NCBI GenBank assembly: GCA_950295325.1 | Contig: OX485805.1 | Coordinates: forward strand, 18,339,501 to 18,403,500 | Length of the DNA stretch: 64,000 nt | Direction: 5' to 3' | DNA from: Polytrichum commune | Lineage: Eukaryota > Streptophyta > Polytrichopsida > Polytrichales > Polytrichaceae | Shown here: in pieces, positions 9,492 to 22,239 of the stretch | Layout of the letters: each line of letters starts with the position of its first letter | How positions within the stretch are numbered: position 1 is the stretch's first letter | Made by a program: the position numbers and the translations under genes | Notes under the pieces: generated by a model | Database searches by the model: none | What the model saw: the letters and a program-made list of their open reading frames with translations, nothing else | What the model was told of the DNA's origin: nothing

Positions 9492-12400
9492 TTATGAATG
9501 GTATGTCCATCTCCCATCTCCTACCAGCCCACCATCCTGATAAACAGTCTCATCGCCCATTAGACTGTTATTGTCGTAGAAGCTCGCACACCAGAAATTG
9601 AAGGGCATGTCCCACCAATACTGATAGTTTAAGAAGTTGTAAAGGGCCATCTTCCTTGCAATGTCACTCTTTTCATTAGCTTGCCTCTCCATGGTAACAG
9701 CACCTGTGATTGTTGACGGACACAGCATTGCATGTGAGCAATGCCACAAAGACACAAATGCAAATATGAATACCATCCTACGAACAAATGAATGTAGGAT
9801 AAGAATTCCTCTTACAAGCTACTCTTATTTAACCCTTAAATGTAGAGAAAGCCCTGACATGGTTTTGGGGACAAGAAGAATGACATTCTGTTGTGCATAA
9901 CTTCATCTTTAGTCAGTTCTTAGAAAAGTAAACCTTATTAATGTGGCTTTCTTCTTCTAATGGGAGTATCTAATTGAAGAAATAAGTTGAAATCATGATG
10001 CAAATGTGGTCAAGTTCATGAAGAAATGCAGCGTACGATTGTATGGAATATCTAGTGCTTTAGCCACAATTTCTATACATGATCGTATTTTTGCTTTCTT
10101 TCATATCTTATTAGAAAAAAACATGATTTTAAATGACATAGAGAAAACTCGATTGGAAAAATTGAGACAAAGGTAATGGGGAGAAGGCGTTCTGTCACCT
10201 ACCCCACTCAATTCCTGATGACCGGCCCTTGCCGATTGCATGCACTTGCTTTTGAGGCTGTAGACGATTTCCACCCGATATTTCAACCACTGATAAAGAA
10301 ATAATTATACAAAGCAGCACCACAAGAGCAACATTTTCATCCGGCTTCACCTGCAGATACCATGGATACAAATAAAAAATGTGAGCAATTTCAAATGTAA
10401 TGATCGGAAGCATTTTAGTTGCAGGCGAATAGCCACAATGCAGAGCAAATTAATTAATGACAGTGACTAACACATACCTCCATGGCACCAGATTTAAAAT
10501 TGAAAAGGGCAGTAGCCATTCCCGCTGGTGACCCAGGTGAAAATCGAATCAGAGTTACGAATCCAGCCTCCTCCTCTGCTATTGCACCATTCACTTCATA
10601 ATCTAGCTTTCGTCCTGATATTAATGATACCTGCCACATAACAAGTTGCATGTCCCAGAATTAAATGCAGCAAATTCAAGTCATTGCAATCTTGCTTGAA
10701 GCTAAATATCAAGGAAACTGTAATTGTGATCTTAGGGCCACTTTACACTATGGCCCATGAAATTGTAAGGGCCCTAGAAACTCATCTGAAGACCATACCC
10801 TAATATACTGAATTTGAATTTGGTGTCACAGGCCTTCAAGTGTAGTTAAATGACGTACACAACTGGGGCTCTCAGTCCAATTCTATGCCAATACCATCCT
10901 ATTCATGTGGGCCCTTCCACATAACAAGCTATAATAAATCAAGGGTTGTGAGATTTTGGAGTGTCATGGTCTCCCGGTTTTCAGTTAGACCCAACTCTTT
11001 AAGGTGGGCATGACTCCAAAATACAGTAGACCATGAAACACTATCCATTGCATGCCATGTAGGACTCCATGTAGCTTTTTTATCCAATCAAACTTCCTGG
11101 TCCATTCAACCCTCAAGCTTTAAAGTAAAGTGAAGTGGGATCGTCTCAGCATTTCCAGCAATGAGGGATTTTATTTCAATGTACCCAGGCCCTCAAGCTC
11201 CAGTCTACAGTGCCCTTTAATACCAAGAATATTGTAATTGTTATCTTAATCAAACTTATGACCAAGCAATAAAAAACCTCATTTATCACTCTTCGATTTG
11301 AAGCCCCTTGCAGAATCACTTAGTAGATAGAATACACTTTTTTCAAAACACTTGGCTTTTCATTTGAGTACTTGACAGGCCATTTGCCTCAATGATCTCT
11401 GGTGCACTGTCATCATGGGTAAGAACAATAAGTAGCATGGTTTGTGGTTGCAAACTGTGTTGAAAACAATAAGTTAATATATTCAAACTGTGAGCATTAG
11501 AGTTATCCTCTAACTCAACAAGACCTTCCATGTTTGGTAAATTTTTGGTGCACACTTGGAGGAAGTGTGGAGGTCTGAACGAAGAACATTCTATTTCAGT
11601 CAATTGAGGGTCAAACTCATTCTGGCATGCCCAAGAGGTGCTAAAAAAAGCTTAACCCTTAATGAACCGAATAGGTTACTCTTCATTCACATTTGAAACT
11701 ATCTCCAAGCAAGCACCACGAGTGGAAAGAAATTATTGATTTTGTATGCAAAACAACCACTGAGAAATCATAGGGGACTAACTCCTGACAAAATGCCCCA
11801 TTGAGTTGAAGGATAAGTCTATCGATTGTTCATCATGTAGTAAAAGTGAGCTCAGAGTTAAGAGATTTACCAAGGAACTTTGCTTGCTTTGAAGAGTGAG
11901 CTCAGGCCTTAGGTGCCACTGAGGGTCTTCTGCATTCTTCTGGATGGTTAGCTGATAATAACCATCAAATAATAACCACTCACTCAACTGCCCGAGCCCC
12001 ACTTTTTCTTTACTAGAAATTGGTCGAGCTTGTGCAACACACTGACCTGCATTCAGTGCATATGAACAAAAAACAAAAAAAAATTAATGAGTGACATGCA
12101 TCAACCCATCACCTCCAAATACACCTGCATCTTGATAAGGTTCAGCTATGCTAAATATCAACAAACCTTTCCTCTGGATTCCTGGAATCACTGTGAAGAT
12201 AATTATCACTGAGTTTTTCATAGCAGTCTTAAGCATGTGCAGGGACACTGTCTTTGTATTTTGGCTTCAAGAATAAATTTTCAAGAATTGAAGTCCTTGA
12301 GTTCATGCATGAATGCCGAGCCTCAGGGGTGAGTCCAAAGATAAGGTGTCGTTTATTGCTGGCAAGCAATTTGAGGTTTTCTAAGTAATGTAGGGCTTTT

Positions 12401-15400
12401 CAAAACTATGAGTATATATGATTGGAATATATCTGAAATATTCGGAACATTAAAATAATATATACAATTTAAGGGTATTACTTATAGGGCCCCCAGAAAT
12501 TACCCTTCGGACACATGTGGTTGCCAAAAATCACAAAAAGTGACCCCCCAAGTGCCAAGGATAGTCCAGTAACAAGCACTCACTAAGTAGGCACCTCATT
12601 GTTGCCTATCTTCAGACACAAAGCTTTCTTCCAATCGAAGAGTTGTGTACCAAATAGAATCGTTCTTATTGTTATATAGACACCTAAGAATTATTCCATT
12701 TGCAACAGAACCTAAATAAGTTACTTACAAATGTTGTGTTCCTAAGTAGAATGAACAAAATCAACAACTGATCCCTGATAGCCATTTCTTCAATTTCCAT
12801 ATATGGTCTTTCATAACCCATCACAACAATCGTACGAATACAATGTGTCCATAGAGAAAAAGAGAAGATTCTCACCTGAATAATCCTTGCTCTTTGAGAA
12901 CCGGGATGCTCTTGGAACACCATGCAACAAGATAACTTCTTTCAACTCCCGTTCCACACATCTGTCAAATTCATAGAGAAAGTTCGTCATCATATCATTG
13001 TGTGCAACAGAGGCTACTCCTGCAAAAAAGAAGCACTATGCTGATTGCTCCTGACATGTATCTCTTCTTTGCATATTGTTCAAGGAACAAGGTGTATACA
13101 TCGTCACCAATGGCTTTGATGTCACTGTTTAAAGCAGTCAGCTTACTTCCATCACCTTAATCCTGTCTCTAATGAAACATCAATATACAGGAACTAGTGG
13201 GCATGTCATTTATAATTGTCACCATTAATTATACATTCAAGGTTGAAACCCTTCAGTCCAAAGCAAGATTTTCCAAGTACATAAACACCCCCCCCCCCCC
13301 CAACTCCCAAAAGACCAGACATTCAACAAAAGGTGACAAAAGTGGAACATGAGAAGAGTGAAACACAAGTTTTTGATGTAAGTGACGTACTTAAGACGGA
13401 CCGTAATCATCTCTTTGTCTGTATGGTCGAAGACGATCCTCTCAGCATCAAAAGCTCCATCTTTTGCATTATAGATTTGAGCATTTTCATCAAGAGTTCG
13501 TAAGAGGTAAGGGGCAGCAATAGGAGGAGTTATTGATGCTGAAACATTCAATGCAGTACACGTTGGGCTCGTTGTAGCTGAAAATGGCGAGAATTTCCGT
13601 TTATTCAAAGGAAGCCATTTCCTGATTGACAAAGATGGTGATGCAAGCAAATCCTCCCATGTAAGGTACGCCTCCCCAAGCAACTTTGACGCTGTTGAAA
13701 ACAATCCAGTTGACGTTGAACGAAGCTGAAGAACCACACCTTCTGTGGAGGTTTCGAATTTAAACATGTACATTCTTCTCCACACCGGGTCTGGATACGT
13801 GGGAACCTCGTGTGTGTCAAGCAAAAAGGACCCACACTTACGGAGGACCTTGATGCGAATGAAAAGAGTCGGCCCGACTCGGTTGATGGGGACATCTTTG
13901 GCACCAAGCAATACAAGGCAGACCTGGAGGAACCAAAACAAATGACTTGATAAATGATTGATTTAAAAGAATACAAGATAAACTTAAAAAGCCCAAAACA
14001 AGTCCAGAATTATTGACAACCATTCCCTCTTTCATGTGCATGAGCTTTAGGAGTGGATGTAGCCACATGTTTAAAGTAGTTTTTAATTTAAAAGTAAGAA
14101 TTGCAAAGCTAATCATATACCATTTGGGGGACAGATGGTATAATACTCAATGTATTATCCTTCAACTCAATGGGGCTTTCATCAGGAGTTGGTCCCCTAT
14201 GATCTACCACTGATTGCTTTGTATACAATTTCAGCAATTCCTTTCCACCTGTGGTGATGCATCCTTGGAGGTAGTGTTTGAATTCGAATGAAGAACAACC
14301 TCTTTCAGCTCATTTGAGGGCCAAACGCATTTTAGCACCTCTTGGCATGCCAAAATGAGTTTGTCCCTAATGAACAGATGTAGAATGTTCTTCGTTCAAA
14401 CTTCCACACAACATCCAAGCATGCAACAATACATACTAAACATGGAAGGTGCTGTATGCGAAACAACCAACTCCCAACCAAAAGTCATGTTGATGAGTTA
14501 AAAGGATAACTCTATGAGCAAACAACTTCACAAGACACATATTTTGAGAAGGTATTACAAACATACACTACTAAAGGCGTCAAGTGCTAGTTAACATACC
14601 TGTACAGTGTGTCTTGGTGTTAAGCAAGTCTCCCACTCCTTATGGTCGAAAGAACCTGAAGACACCTCTGGCAATGAATCTGCACAAGATGGTGGAATAT
14701 CCAAAGGCTGATCTCCTCTATACATAGCCCCTGCCTTCACATAAATGCTCCCAAAAGTTTGTTCCCAAAGCTCGCAGGTATCCTTGAACCCAGTATTAAG
14801 TTTTTTACCAACACTTCGATCACTATCTGTATCGTCGTGATCAAGAACCCTGTTTAAAATAACTAAACAGTCACGGCTGTAGGCAGCAGGACTTAATTGG
14901 TGGGCATGCCTGATCAAATAGAAACAACTAATGTAAGTGTTGAGGTTCAGATAAATGTAACCAGTGACCCACAAAATAAGAATAAAGTGAGATAGCTTAA
15001 ACCAAAGCTTTTAAAGTTACATGCTCAGGGTCACAATACACTATGGCTAAGAACTGTGACCATGAAATTGTGAGGGCCATTAAAACTCATCCAAAGGCCT
15101 GTAGCATGGAGAATCAAAACTTAATTTTGTTTTGATCACAGGCCTCAAATGTAGTGTAAAGACAAATGCGACCAAGCTCTAAACCAAATGCTGTTTCATA
15201 ACCGTCCTATTCATGTGGGCCCTTGTAGACAATAGGTTATAATATATCAAGGGTTGTGAGATTTTGAAGTGTCATGGTCTCCCAGTTTTGTGTTAAACCC
15301 ACCTCTTTGAGGTGGAATTGATGCAAAATCTGGTAGACCATGAAACATTATCCATTGCATGCCCTGTAGGACTCCATGTACGTTTTCCATCCTTACAAAC

Positions 15401-18378
15401 TTCCTTCGTCCCTTGGCCCTTGAGCTCTAATATAGAGTGAAGTGTGAGATTTTAAATTTTAATGGTAACGGGCCCTCAAGGTCTAGTTTAAAGTGCCCTT
15501 CAATTCAAAGCAATGGAAATCTAGAATGAAGTAGAAAACAAATCACAAATGTGGAATAGCATACGTCATACAAAAGTGGAATTTGTGAAGATGACAAAGT
15601 TAGTAATAATTACTCACCACATGATATCAATGTCATAGGTTGGTACAAGAAATAGTCCCTTGTTGAGGGTGAAGAGGTAAAGAAAGCCTCTGTAGCGTTG
15701 CTCCGCTGACCTCAAGTAGTTCTCTTGCATTACGAATGGTTGACTAACCTGCATTTTGATCATTAAACCAATTACATTCCTTCTAGTCACTTCCACTCAT
15801 GAAACTTCACAAGGACATAAGAATACCTCCAGTCAACTTTCGAACACCTCCCCTAATTCTATAATGCACACAAGCATGTTAAGACATACACACATAGTAA
15901 TCAAAACTGATCATAATCAGAGTGATACTAACAGCACTTCAAACTTCACAGATGAGCAACATTATGGTTGTTCACATACCAAGACCAAAGCCTCAGATTA
16001 TTAATTGACAAGAGCAAACTTAGTGCACCATAATATATAATTGCCATACCAAAGCATTCTCAAATGACTGAAAATACATGTCCATTGTGAGCTTCTCCTA
16101 GGCGTATTGCCTGGTCGAAGGGCACCTTTACACTATGGCCAAGGGCCGTGAGCATGAAATTGTGAGGGCCCTTAAAACTCATCCAAAGGCCGTACCATGG
16201 ACAATTGAAATGGAATTTTGTTTGATCACAGGCCTTCAATTGTGAAGTAAAGATATACACAACCGGGCTCAAAAACTGAATGCTGTTTCATTACCATCCT
16301 AGTCATGTGAGCCCTTCTACTCAACAAGTTGTAATAAATCAAGCGGTTGTGAAATTTTGAAGTATCATGATCTCTTGGTTTTGTGTTAGAACCACCTCTT
16401 TGAGGTGGGCTTTGACACACAATCCGGTAGACCATGAAACAATATCCAATGTATGCCATGTAAGACTCCATGTAGGCATTTCATCATTCAAATTTCCTTG
16501 GTCCCTTAGGCCCTCAATCTCTAGTGTAAAGTGAAGTGGGACGGTCTCGGCATTTGTCACCAATGATAGAATTTTTATTTCAATAGTCGAGGGCCCTCAA
16601 GCTCTAGTGTAAAGTGTCCCAAAGAGACATGGAACTCAGTTTAATGCTTGCATTACATACTTGGTAAAAGAAGGATTGCTGCCGAGCCACAGCATCCACC
16701 AAATTATAGGTAATTTTCTCCACCTTGTAGGAATAATCTCCATTCTCTTTTGTTGGAAAACTTCCAGTAGCCTCTTGTGATTGTACGTGACTAAAGTCAA
16801 CATTGTAAGGCTCATCAGGGTAAAGCCTCGTCCACATTTTCATAGTTGCCTCCATTGCAGCACCCTTGTTTGCTGGATTCACCATAGGTGCATCCAAGAT
16901 CCTGCCATAAAGTTCTTCGCAATCCTTTATATACCGTGTCTGCATTAAAAGAAACAAATAGCACCAAAATCAAGACAGCATCATAAAACTGGACCAGATA
17001 TGAATTCAAGATAAATACAGCTGAGATGACCGTGCTTAGTGTTTGTTGCATGTATCTATGGCAGAGTAAGGACTTTATTCAACCCATGATATTAGATCCA
17101 AGATCAGATTGCCCTCAAAAGCCATGGAGGTTTACAACCACTAGCAGACCTTGATAAAATGAACAGTGTTGGCAAATATTGAACTCAAAATAACAGCCAA
17201 ACTTCCAAGTTATACTTTGGCACAAAATCTCTATAGTGCTAGGTGGCATATAAATATTTCCAATCCAAAAACCAAATTTTTACTAAGTAGGTGCTGGAAC
17301 GCAAGTATCAGCGACACTCCAAAAAGTAGCAAAGCTTGCTACAAACTGAACAAAAGGTTCATCTGTGTGTCCTAAGGACGTATTTGGAATATGTAAAGAT
17401 AGAGAACTCACAGGGTTCAATCGGTGTACATGCCAAATCCAGGCGCAATCAAGAGGTGGAATCAACGGTAAGAAAGGATCCTGGGAAGCGCTGCCCTCAT
17501 TCGCCAGAAGAGGCAACCACAAGTTTTCATACCTGGGCAAATTAAGAACGAGCAATGTGAGAAGAAATTTATTATTCGAAAGTCAAATTTATGGAAACTG
17601 CTCATGAGGCAGTTAAACTATCACATATTCCACCAGATTATGTAGTAGACCATTCTCTATAATTTAGAAAATCTTTCAAATACAATATTTGTTTTCTACG
17701 AGCCACTAGATTGAGCTGCAAGGTAAATTCATAGCGAAGGTGCTTCCACCATATAAGGTATGTGGCCCTATCATGGGCACTTCCAAAGGAAAATTTGGTC
17801 ACTGGATCGGATCCGCAATAACCTCATCCAGTTAGCACGATGAATAGCTAAAAAATTTATTCAAGTTTCAAAAATCAGAGTAGAGATGCACAAGGTATAA
17901 GAGATCAAAGTGAAATCTCTCTCTCTCTCTCTCTCTCAACCATCACATAGGCCCTCCCAAGTGTGTTAACTATTGAACCTAGAATGGTATCTATATGTTG
18001 AGCACATAGTCCAGTCTCATCATACCACATCACGTCTTTTGATGTCCGTTCTTAACTACAACCTTTGCCTTATACTTAACACTGAAATATAGGTGTCAAT
18101 TTAGAGTGACCACAGAAGGCCCAAATTTTAGGCACAAACCTTAAACCCTTTCTCCCACCCAAGTAGTAAAGTCCGGCTGTGTGATCAAACTAATTTTACC
18201 TTTCAATTGCTCGAGCGACAACAGGTCCGCTGTAGAGACACTTATGTCGATCCACTTCTGCGAGCATCAAGAGCTCTTCAGTTGCAGCAGCAACTAAGTC
18301 TATGGAGATCGGCAGAGCCTGTGCATCCGCCCATGCCTTTTCTTGCACATCCTCCATGTTCACACTTCCTTGTGCCAC
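9492..18378 (-). CDS. GRDP-type protein (DUF1399 and C2-like), 11 exons
   Basis: Homologue of the plant glycine-rich domain proteins GRDP1/GRDP2, which are associated with development, auxin and stress responses; their biochemical activity is not established. Exons (minus): 18378-18200, 17532-17412, 16939-16661, 15748-15618, 14909-14600, 13923-13391, 12961-12876, 12046-11871, 10630-10478, 10350-10203, 9703-9492. All have GT-AG borders and the phases close to 775 residues; Arabidopsis members are near 800. Family signatures are two W-H-x-H blocks (WIWHVHRLNP at about 91-100; DIMWHAHQLSP spanning the exon 4/5 junction at about 234), then VLDHDDTDSDRSVGKKLNTG and KAGAMYRGDQP. A C2-like region occupies about 341-515, and QWHLRPELTL lies in exon 8. 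The C-terminus is aromatic (YQYWWDMPFNFW) and lacks the glycine-rich tail that gives the family its name. For exon 7 a nearer acceptor was preferred because it alone fits the strong donor of exon 6. The exon 10 donor was likewise chosen by phase. Confidence 0.85.
10735..11215 (+). mobile_element. TIR repeat family B, copy in GRDP intron 9
   Basis: A 481-bp non-coding unit beginning GGGCCACTTTACACTATGG and ending CTCCAGTCTACAGTGCCC, so its ends are inverted repeats of the form GGGCACTTTACACTA. TTA precedes it and TTTA follows. Short GGG ends with a 3-bp TTA-like duplication would suit PIF/Harbinger-type MITEs, but the duplication is not clean in other copies, so the class is only suggested. 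Confidence 0.65.
15028..15498 (+). mobile_element. TIR repeat family B, copy in GRDP intron 4
   Basis: About 470 bp, from GGGTCACAATACACTATGGC to GTCTAGTTTAAAGTGCCC. The internal landmarks match the other copies: AAATTGTGAGGGCC, TATTCATGTGGGCCCTT, CATGGTCTCCCAGTTTT and CATGCCCTGTAGGACTCCAT. Confidence 0.7.
16120..16620 (+). mobile_element. TIR repeat family B, copy in GRDP intron 3
   Basis: 501 bp from GGGCACCTTTACACTATGGC to CTCTAGTGTAAAGTGTCCC, the clearest terminal inverted repeat of the family (about 15 bp). It ends only 40 bp from the 3' border of exon 3 and lies in the same orientation as the other intronic copies, antisense to the GRDP transcript. Confidence 0.7.
17760..18065 (+). repeat. 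Interspersed repeat family A, copy 2
   Basis: In GRDP intron 1. GTGGCCCTATCATGGGCACT at the start and TTGAGCACATAGTCCAGTCT near the end match the copies at 5222-5520 and 50785-51080. A (CT)n microsatellite at 17917-17937 interrupts it. Confidence 0.6.
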
Positions 18379-19350
18379 AAGCTAATTGCATTCAACCACC
18401 AATTCCTGATTCCGATTTCCAAGTTACAAGTTACAAATTCAAGTTCCACAAAACCTGATTTCCTACCACTGCGATGATTGATGACACAGTGGGTCGAGAA
18501 AGACCCCGAGCTCGTCTCTTCTGACGCTTACACGAATGAACTCACTCTAAACCCTGGACACTTAGATTCCCTGACCCTCAAAGGTTCAAGCCCCAGTTCC
18601 AATTCCTCAAAACCCCAATTCCTGCCACTTCGATATCAGAGTAGCTTGACAAAGAAAGCCGAATTCGTCTATGCTTTCCTTCGAGAATGGACAGGTGACG
18701 ATAATTAGCACAAGCTAACTCTAAACCCCTCGCACTAAAATTCCCTGACCCTCGAATCCCATCCCAATTGCCAATCCCACAAAACCCGAATTCCTGCCAC
18801 CTCGATGACAGAGCAAATTGAGAAAGAACTCGAATTCATCTATAAATCGATTTCCTCACTCTAAACCCTGGACACTCAAATTTCCCGACACTACCACTTA
18901 CTCAAGTGCAAGCTCGGGAACAACTGCTCGTTGAATTCTTTAACTAAAAACCAACTTCCAATTCCACAAAACCCCCGGAATTCCTGGCACGAAGAGCGAA
19001 TCAAAAAAAAAAAGGCGGATCCGTGTCTAATTTCCCTCAGGGATTGGATGACTAATTGATGCAATGAGTGGATAATGAAAGGAGCGTGGTTTCTTCCGTT
19101 CCAAGACGCGTAGGATGGACTCAGGCGAGGGACATGGAATAACATAACTTAAGCAAGTCAGGTAGTGGCAGGTGCCAAGAAGGAGAGACGAAGGAGAGGT
19201 GGGAAGTCAAAGGCGGCTGAAAATCCGACCGAAACAAAGCGATTGCGAGGGAGTACGATGTACTTAGGTAACTTGTTAGTTGGACCTAAATAAAAAGGTG
19301 TCGGCATCGGAGGAGTGCCTTAAGAAGTGTGCATATTTGAGCTGAAACCC
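18379..19350. repeat. Tandem units upstream of the GRDP gene
   Basis: Four diverged units of about 160-190 bp begin near 18441, 18602, 18772 and 18960. Each opens with a variant of TTCCACAAAACCCGAATTCC followed by TGCCACNTCGATGACAGAG. Three of them also carry CTCACTCTAAACCCTGGACA or a close variant, which contains a telo-box-like CTAAACCCT. They lie within 600 bp of the start codon at 18378, where the leader and promoter should be. A short reading frame (18207-18458, other strand) is a shadow. Confidence 0.6.
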
Positions 19351-21400
19351 GAATTATGGTAAGATATGTTTAGTTCGGAGCTCCGGGCCTGTAGCTATGA
19401 TGATGTAAGCAGATTCATTTACGAACATGGATAAGGAGGCGAGCAGTGACGTAGCACGCAGGTCTTGGGGTGAGCACGACGCGATGAATGGGGAGATCGG
19501 GAAGAGGGGAGGGAGAGAATCTATATATGTATGTTGAGAATCATATGATTGACGAGGGACGGAGACTGGGTAAACAAAGAAAGTAAGTGTGTTGCGTGCT
19601 TCAATCGTCATGGGCCGGGAGGTTCGAGAGAGGGAAAGACCGAACAAAGAGCGTGAGAGGAGGTGGTGACTTGCAACGTGGGACTCCCATTCGTGTGCAT
19701 TAAGCCCTCAACCCCGGCCCAACTTTGTCAACATTTTGTGGGCCCAACTTTTGTCACATGTAAAGTGATGGGGTCCAATTTTAGGTGTTGATGTTCTTGA
19801 GGGGAAAATGTAGTGAACAGTGGTGTCCAAAGACATTTTTGGACATAATCGGTCAAAATCTTATTGTTTCCCAGTCCAACCGACATTATTACAAAGAATA
19901 TTCTCAAATTGGGTGTGGGAATATTGTTGGTCCCACACAACACTGCTATGGATTTGAATAATGATATGGTTACATGTTGTGATCTTTCGATTTTTCCTTA
20001 TTGGTTTGAAGTACTATAGAGGGCTCCCTCTTCTGACACAAAGTTAGTATTTTCCCCTCAAAATTTGCCATGTGTCGTGCTCACATTCACCACAACCCAC
20101 TTGAATCCCACGTGGACACTACAATATGGCACATGTAAAGATGGAACAAGGAGCCTTCTACAATATATTCCCTTCATTCTTGTAAAATGATGGGTAATTT
20201 TCCTAAAGTCTTGAACTTCAACCGGTTATTTCTCAAACTACATTGGTTCATCTGTAACTAGTGGTCGTTTCTCCCCATTAATTGGTGAAGAGAATCAACC
20301 TTCCATGGACCAAAGGTAGAGATGTTCATTATCCTATGGATGACCCCAATTTGGCCCATGTCGAGAGTTTAGGACGAGGAAAAGCTCACCCTGACTTCTT
20401 CAAGCCAGCCCAAAGGTTTGGCACCAAAATTATGCCACCTTTAAGACACCACATGGGATAAGCGAGTGTTTGGACCCAACCCTATTGTAAAGCCCTTGGG
20501 CCGGATTTGATGAAACCGAGATCCTATATATTGGGCCAAATTGTGGAGTTTAGGCCAATCCTCAATTTGGCCCCAAGTATAGAGTGGGCCTTAGGCTTTA
20601 TCTCTTTGTGTTGGGAAGGAAAAGGTTGGCAGGTGGGAGGGAAGAGGGAAGGAGCACTCACAATTATGCATGTTGTCAGTCACTAAGAGGGCCTAATTTG
20701 GTTAAGTACAACATTTATGAATTTATTTATTTCCTCCCCCCCCCCCCTCTTGTTATTATGTGTCCATTCACAACATTGCTAAGTAGCTACATGATGGTCT
20801 CTTTCCAAAGAGAGAGGATGTAATTGAAATACTTTGAAAATTTACAATTGCTTGTTGAAAATATCAAAGTACACAACATGGGTGCTCCCCATAAACAAGG
20901 AATGCCATAATTAAAGGATAATTGTGCTCATGTGATACCTAGTCCTACGGAACACAACCAAAGAATTGTGTAATGCTTGTTATCTAGCCAAATGTGCATA
21001 TATTTGAATGGAGGGCATTATGCCGTGGTAGAATGCCCTTGCATGAATATGTGGTCCCGTCCCAACATAATACCCTCCATACACCTTATCTAAGAAAAAT
21101 ATAGGAGTTTTTTATGCACAAGGATGCCCCTTGGGTCATTGATTGCAAGCTTTTCGAGCAATGCCCTCAAACTCTTGCCCTCATACGAATGCACCCCCCT
21201 CAAGGCATTCCCCTATGTTTATCTTAAATGAACTACTATATGTTATTTGAGTGGTGCTTGGTTTAGGTGTGTATCTAAGTTAAGTTAGGAATCCCTATAA
21301 CATGCACTTTGAGCACTTGAGACCCTCAACGTGCACAAAATTTTCAAGAAATGAACAAATCCATAAGCAGGTTAAGGTTTGAAGTGGGTCTTCAGCAAAC
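19351..21400. other. Spacer with one family C repeat copy
   Basis: No gene is supported. About 19835-20330 holds a diverged copy of repeat family C (GGACATAATCGGTCAAAATC, then GTCCAACCGACATTATT and, later, TTGAACTTCAACCGGTTATT). A short poly(C) run lies near 20738. The remainder is unremarkable AT-rich spacer. Confidence 0.55.
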
Positions 21401-21404
21401 ATTT

Positions 21405-21560
21405 TTCTCTTTGCACCCACTTCTTGTAGGATATGAAACACGCAATTAGTGTGAGATGATTACCAAATCCAAACCTTGGCCATAGTATTATTACACCTAA
21501 TATCTAACATCGTGTGATTTTACATTTGATTAATGAAAGTCAAGACTCCTTTGCAACCTA
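21405..21560 (-). repeat. Inverted foldback-family arm
   Basis: GCACCCACTTCTTGTAGGAT and the sequence after it are the reverse complement of the repeated unit at 22240-22985. The SINE at 21749-22120 has inserted between this arm and the array. Confidence 0.55.
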
Positions 21561-21748
21561 AAGTGTTTACATAGCCCCTCCTACCCCCACCCCAAAGTGA
21601 GCAATATTGATTTTTCACATTTTATCTTTTTCAACTAGTGACATGCTTTTTTAGTCCTTTGAACATCATGATTAGTATTCATGTTGAAGCAAATAGCTAC
21701 CCATTTCAAGAACGAATATAGGTGTTGGATCATGGTGTACCAATGCAA

Positions 21749-22120
21749 AAGGCACCACGGGCCTTGGCTTGGTGGTTAGGGCTCATGGCCCCCAATGAGG
21801 AGGTTGTGGGTTCTATTCCCCATGCCGGCGTGGTGCTCACCGCCTTAGTCCACCCAACTATGGTGGGGGGTCCTTGGACCTTGTTGTATGGGTACCTCAA
21901 AGCCCTTTGGGGGGATACCATGTCCGGTATCTTCAAGGCACTAGTGGCTAGCTAGGAACTAGTATAGTGTGTCACTATAGTGTCCATCCTCGAAAGGGGA
22001 GAGTAGTATTGTCCCAATGTCCCCTTGTCCAGTGGGCATCGGGTCATTGGCATTACGAACGGACACTTTATTCACGCCGGCCCCTTGCTAAAAAGGGACC
22101 GGAGTTTCTATCTATCTATC
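21749..22120 (+). mobile_element. tRNA-derived SINE with target-site duplication
   Basis: The head has both internal RNA polymerase III promoter boxes. TGGCTTGGTGGTTAGGGC fits box A (TRGCNNAGYNGG). GGGTTCTATTCCC, about 35 bp on, fits box B (GGTTCRANNCC). The body is about 370 bp and ends in a (TCTA)n tail, TTTCTATCTATCTATC. The insertion is flanked by an 11-bp perfect direct repeat, TACCAATGCAA, at 21738-21748 and 22121-22131, extendable to about 18 bp with mismatches (then GGCAC on both sides). This is the classical outcome of LINE-dependent retroposition. I infer a young copy from the intact boxes and near-perfect duplication. A frame across it is a shadow. Confidence 0.88.
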
Positions 22121-22239
22121 TACCAATGCAATCAGGCACATCCACCTTCAGATCACACCAACAAGACACGTCTTTAATAGAATTTGGACACGTGCTTAAA
22201 AATTGCTAATGATTTGAGGTTCATTAGTCAACAAAAGGG

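Noticed and set aside
12962-13020. Longer version of GRDP exon 7 starting at 13020
   Set aside because: That acceptor needs phase 1, while the strong exon 6 donor at 13391 gives phase 2; the acceptor before 12961 fits and keeps the reading frame.
21756-21830. A genuine tRNA gene at the SINE head
   Set aside because: The box A and B words are present but no full cloverleaf with a paired acceptor stem could be drawn.
21722-21955. Open frames on both strands across the SINE head
   Set aside because: Explained by the GC-rich tRNA-derived sequence of the SINE.
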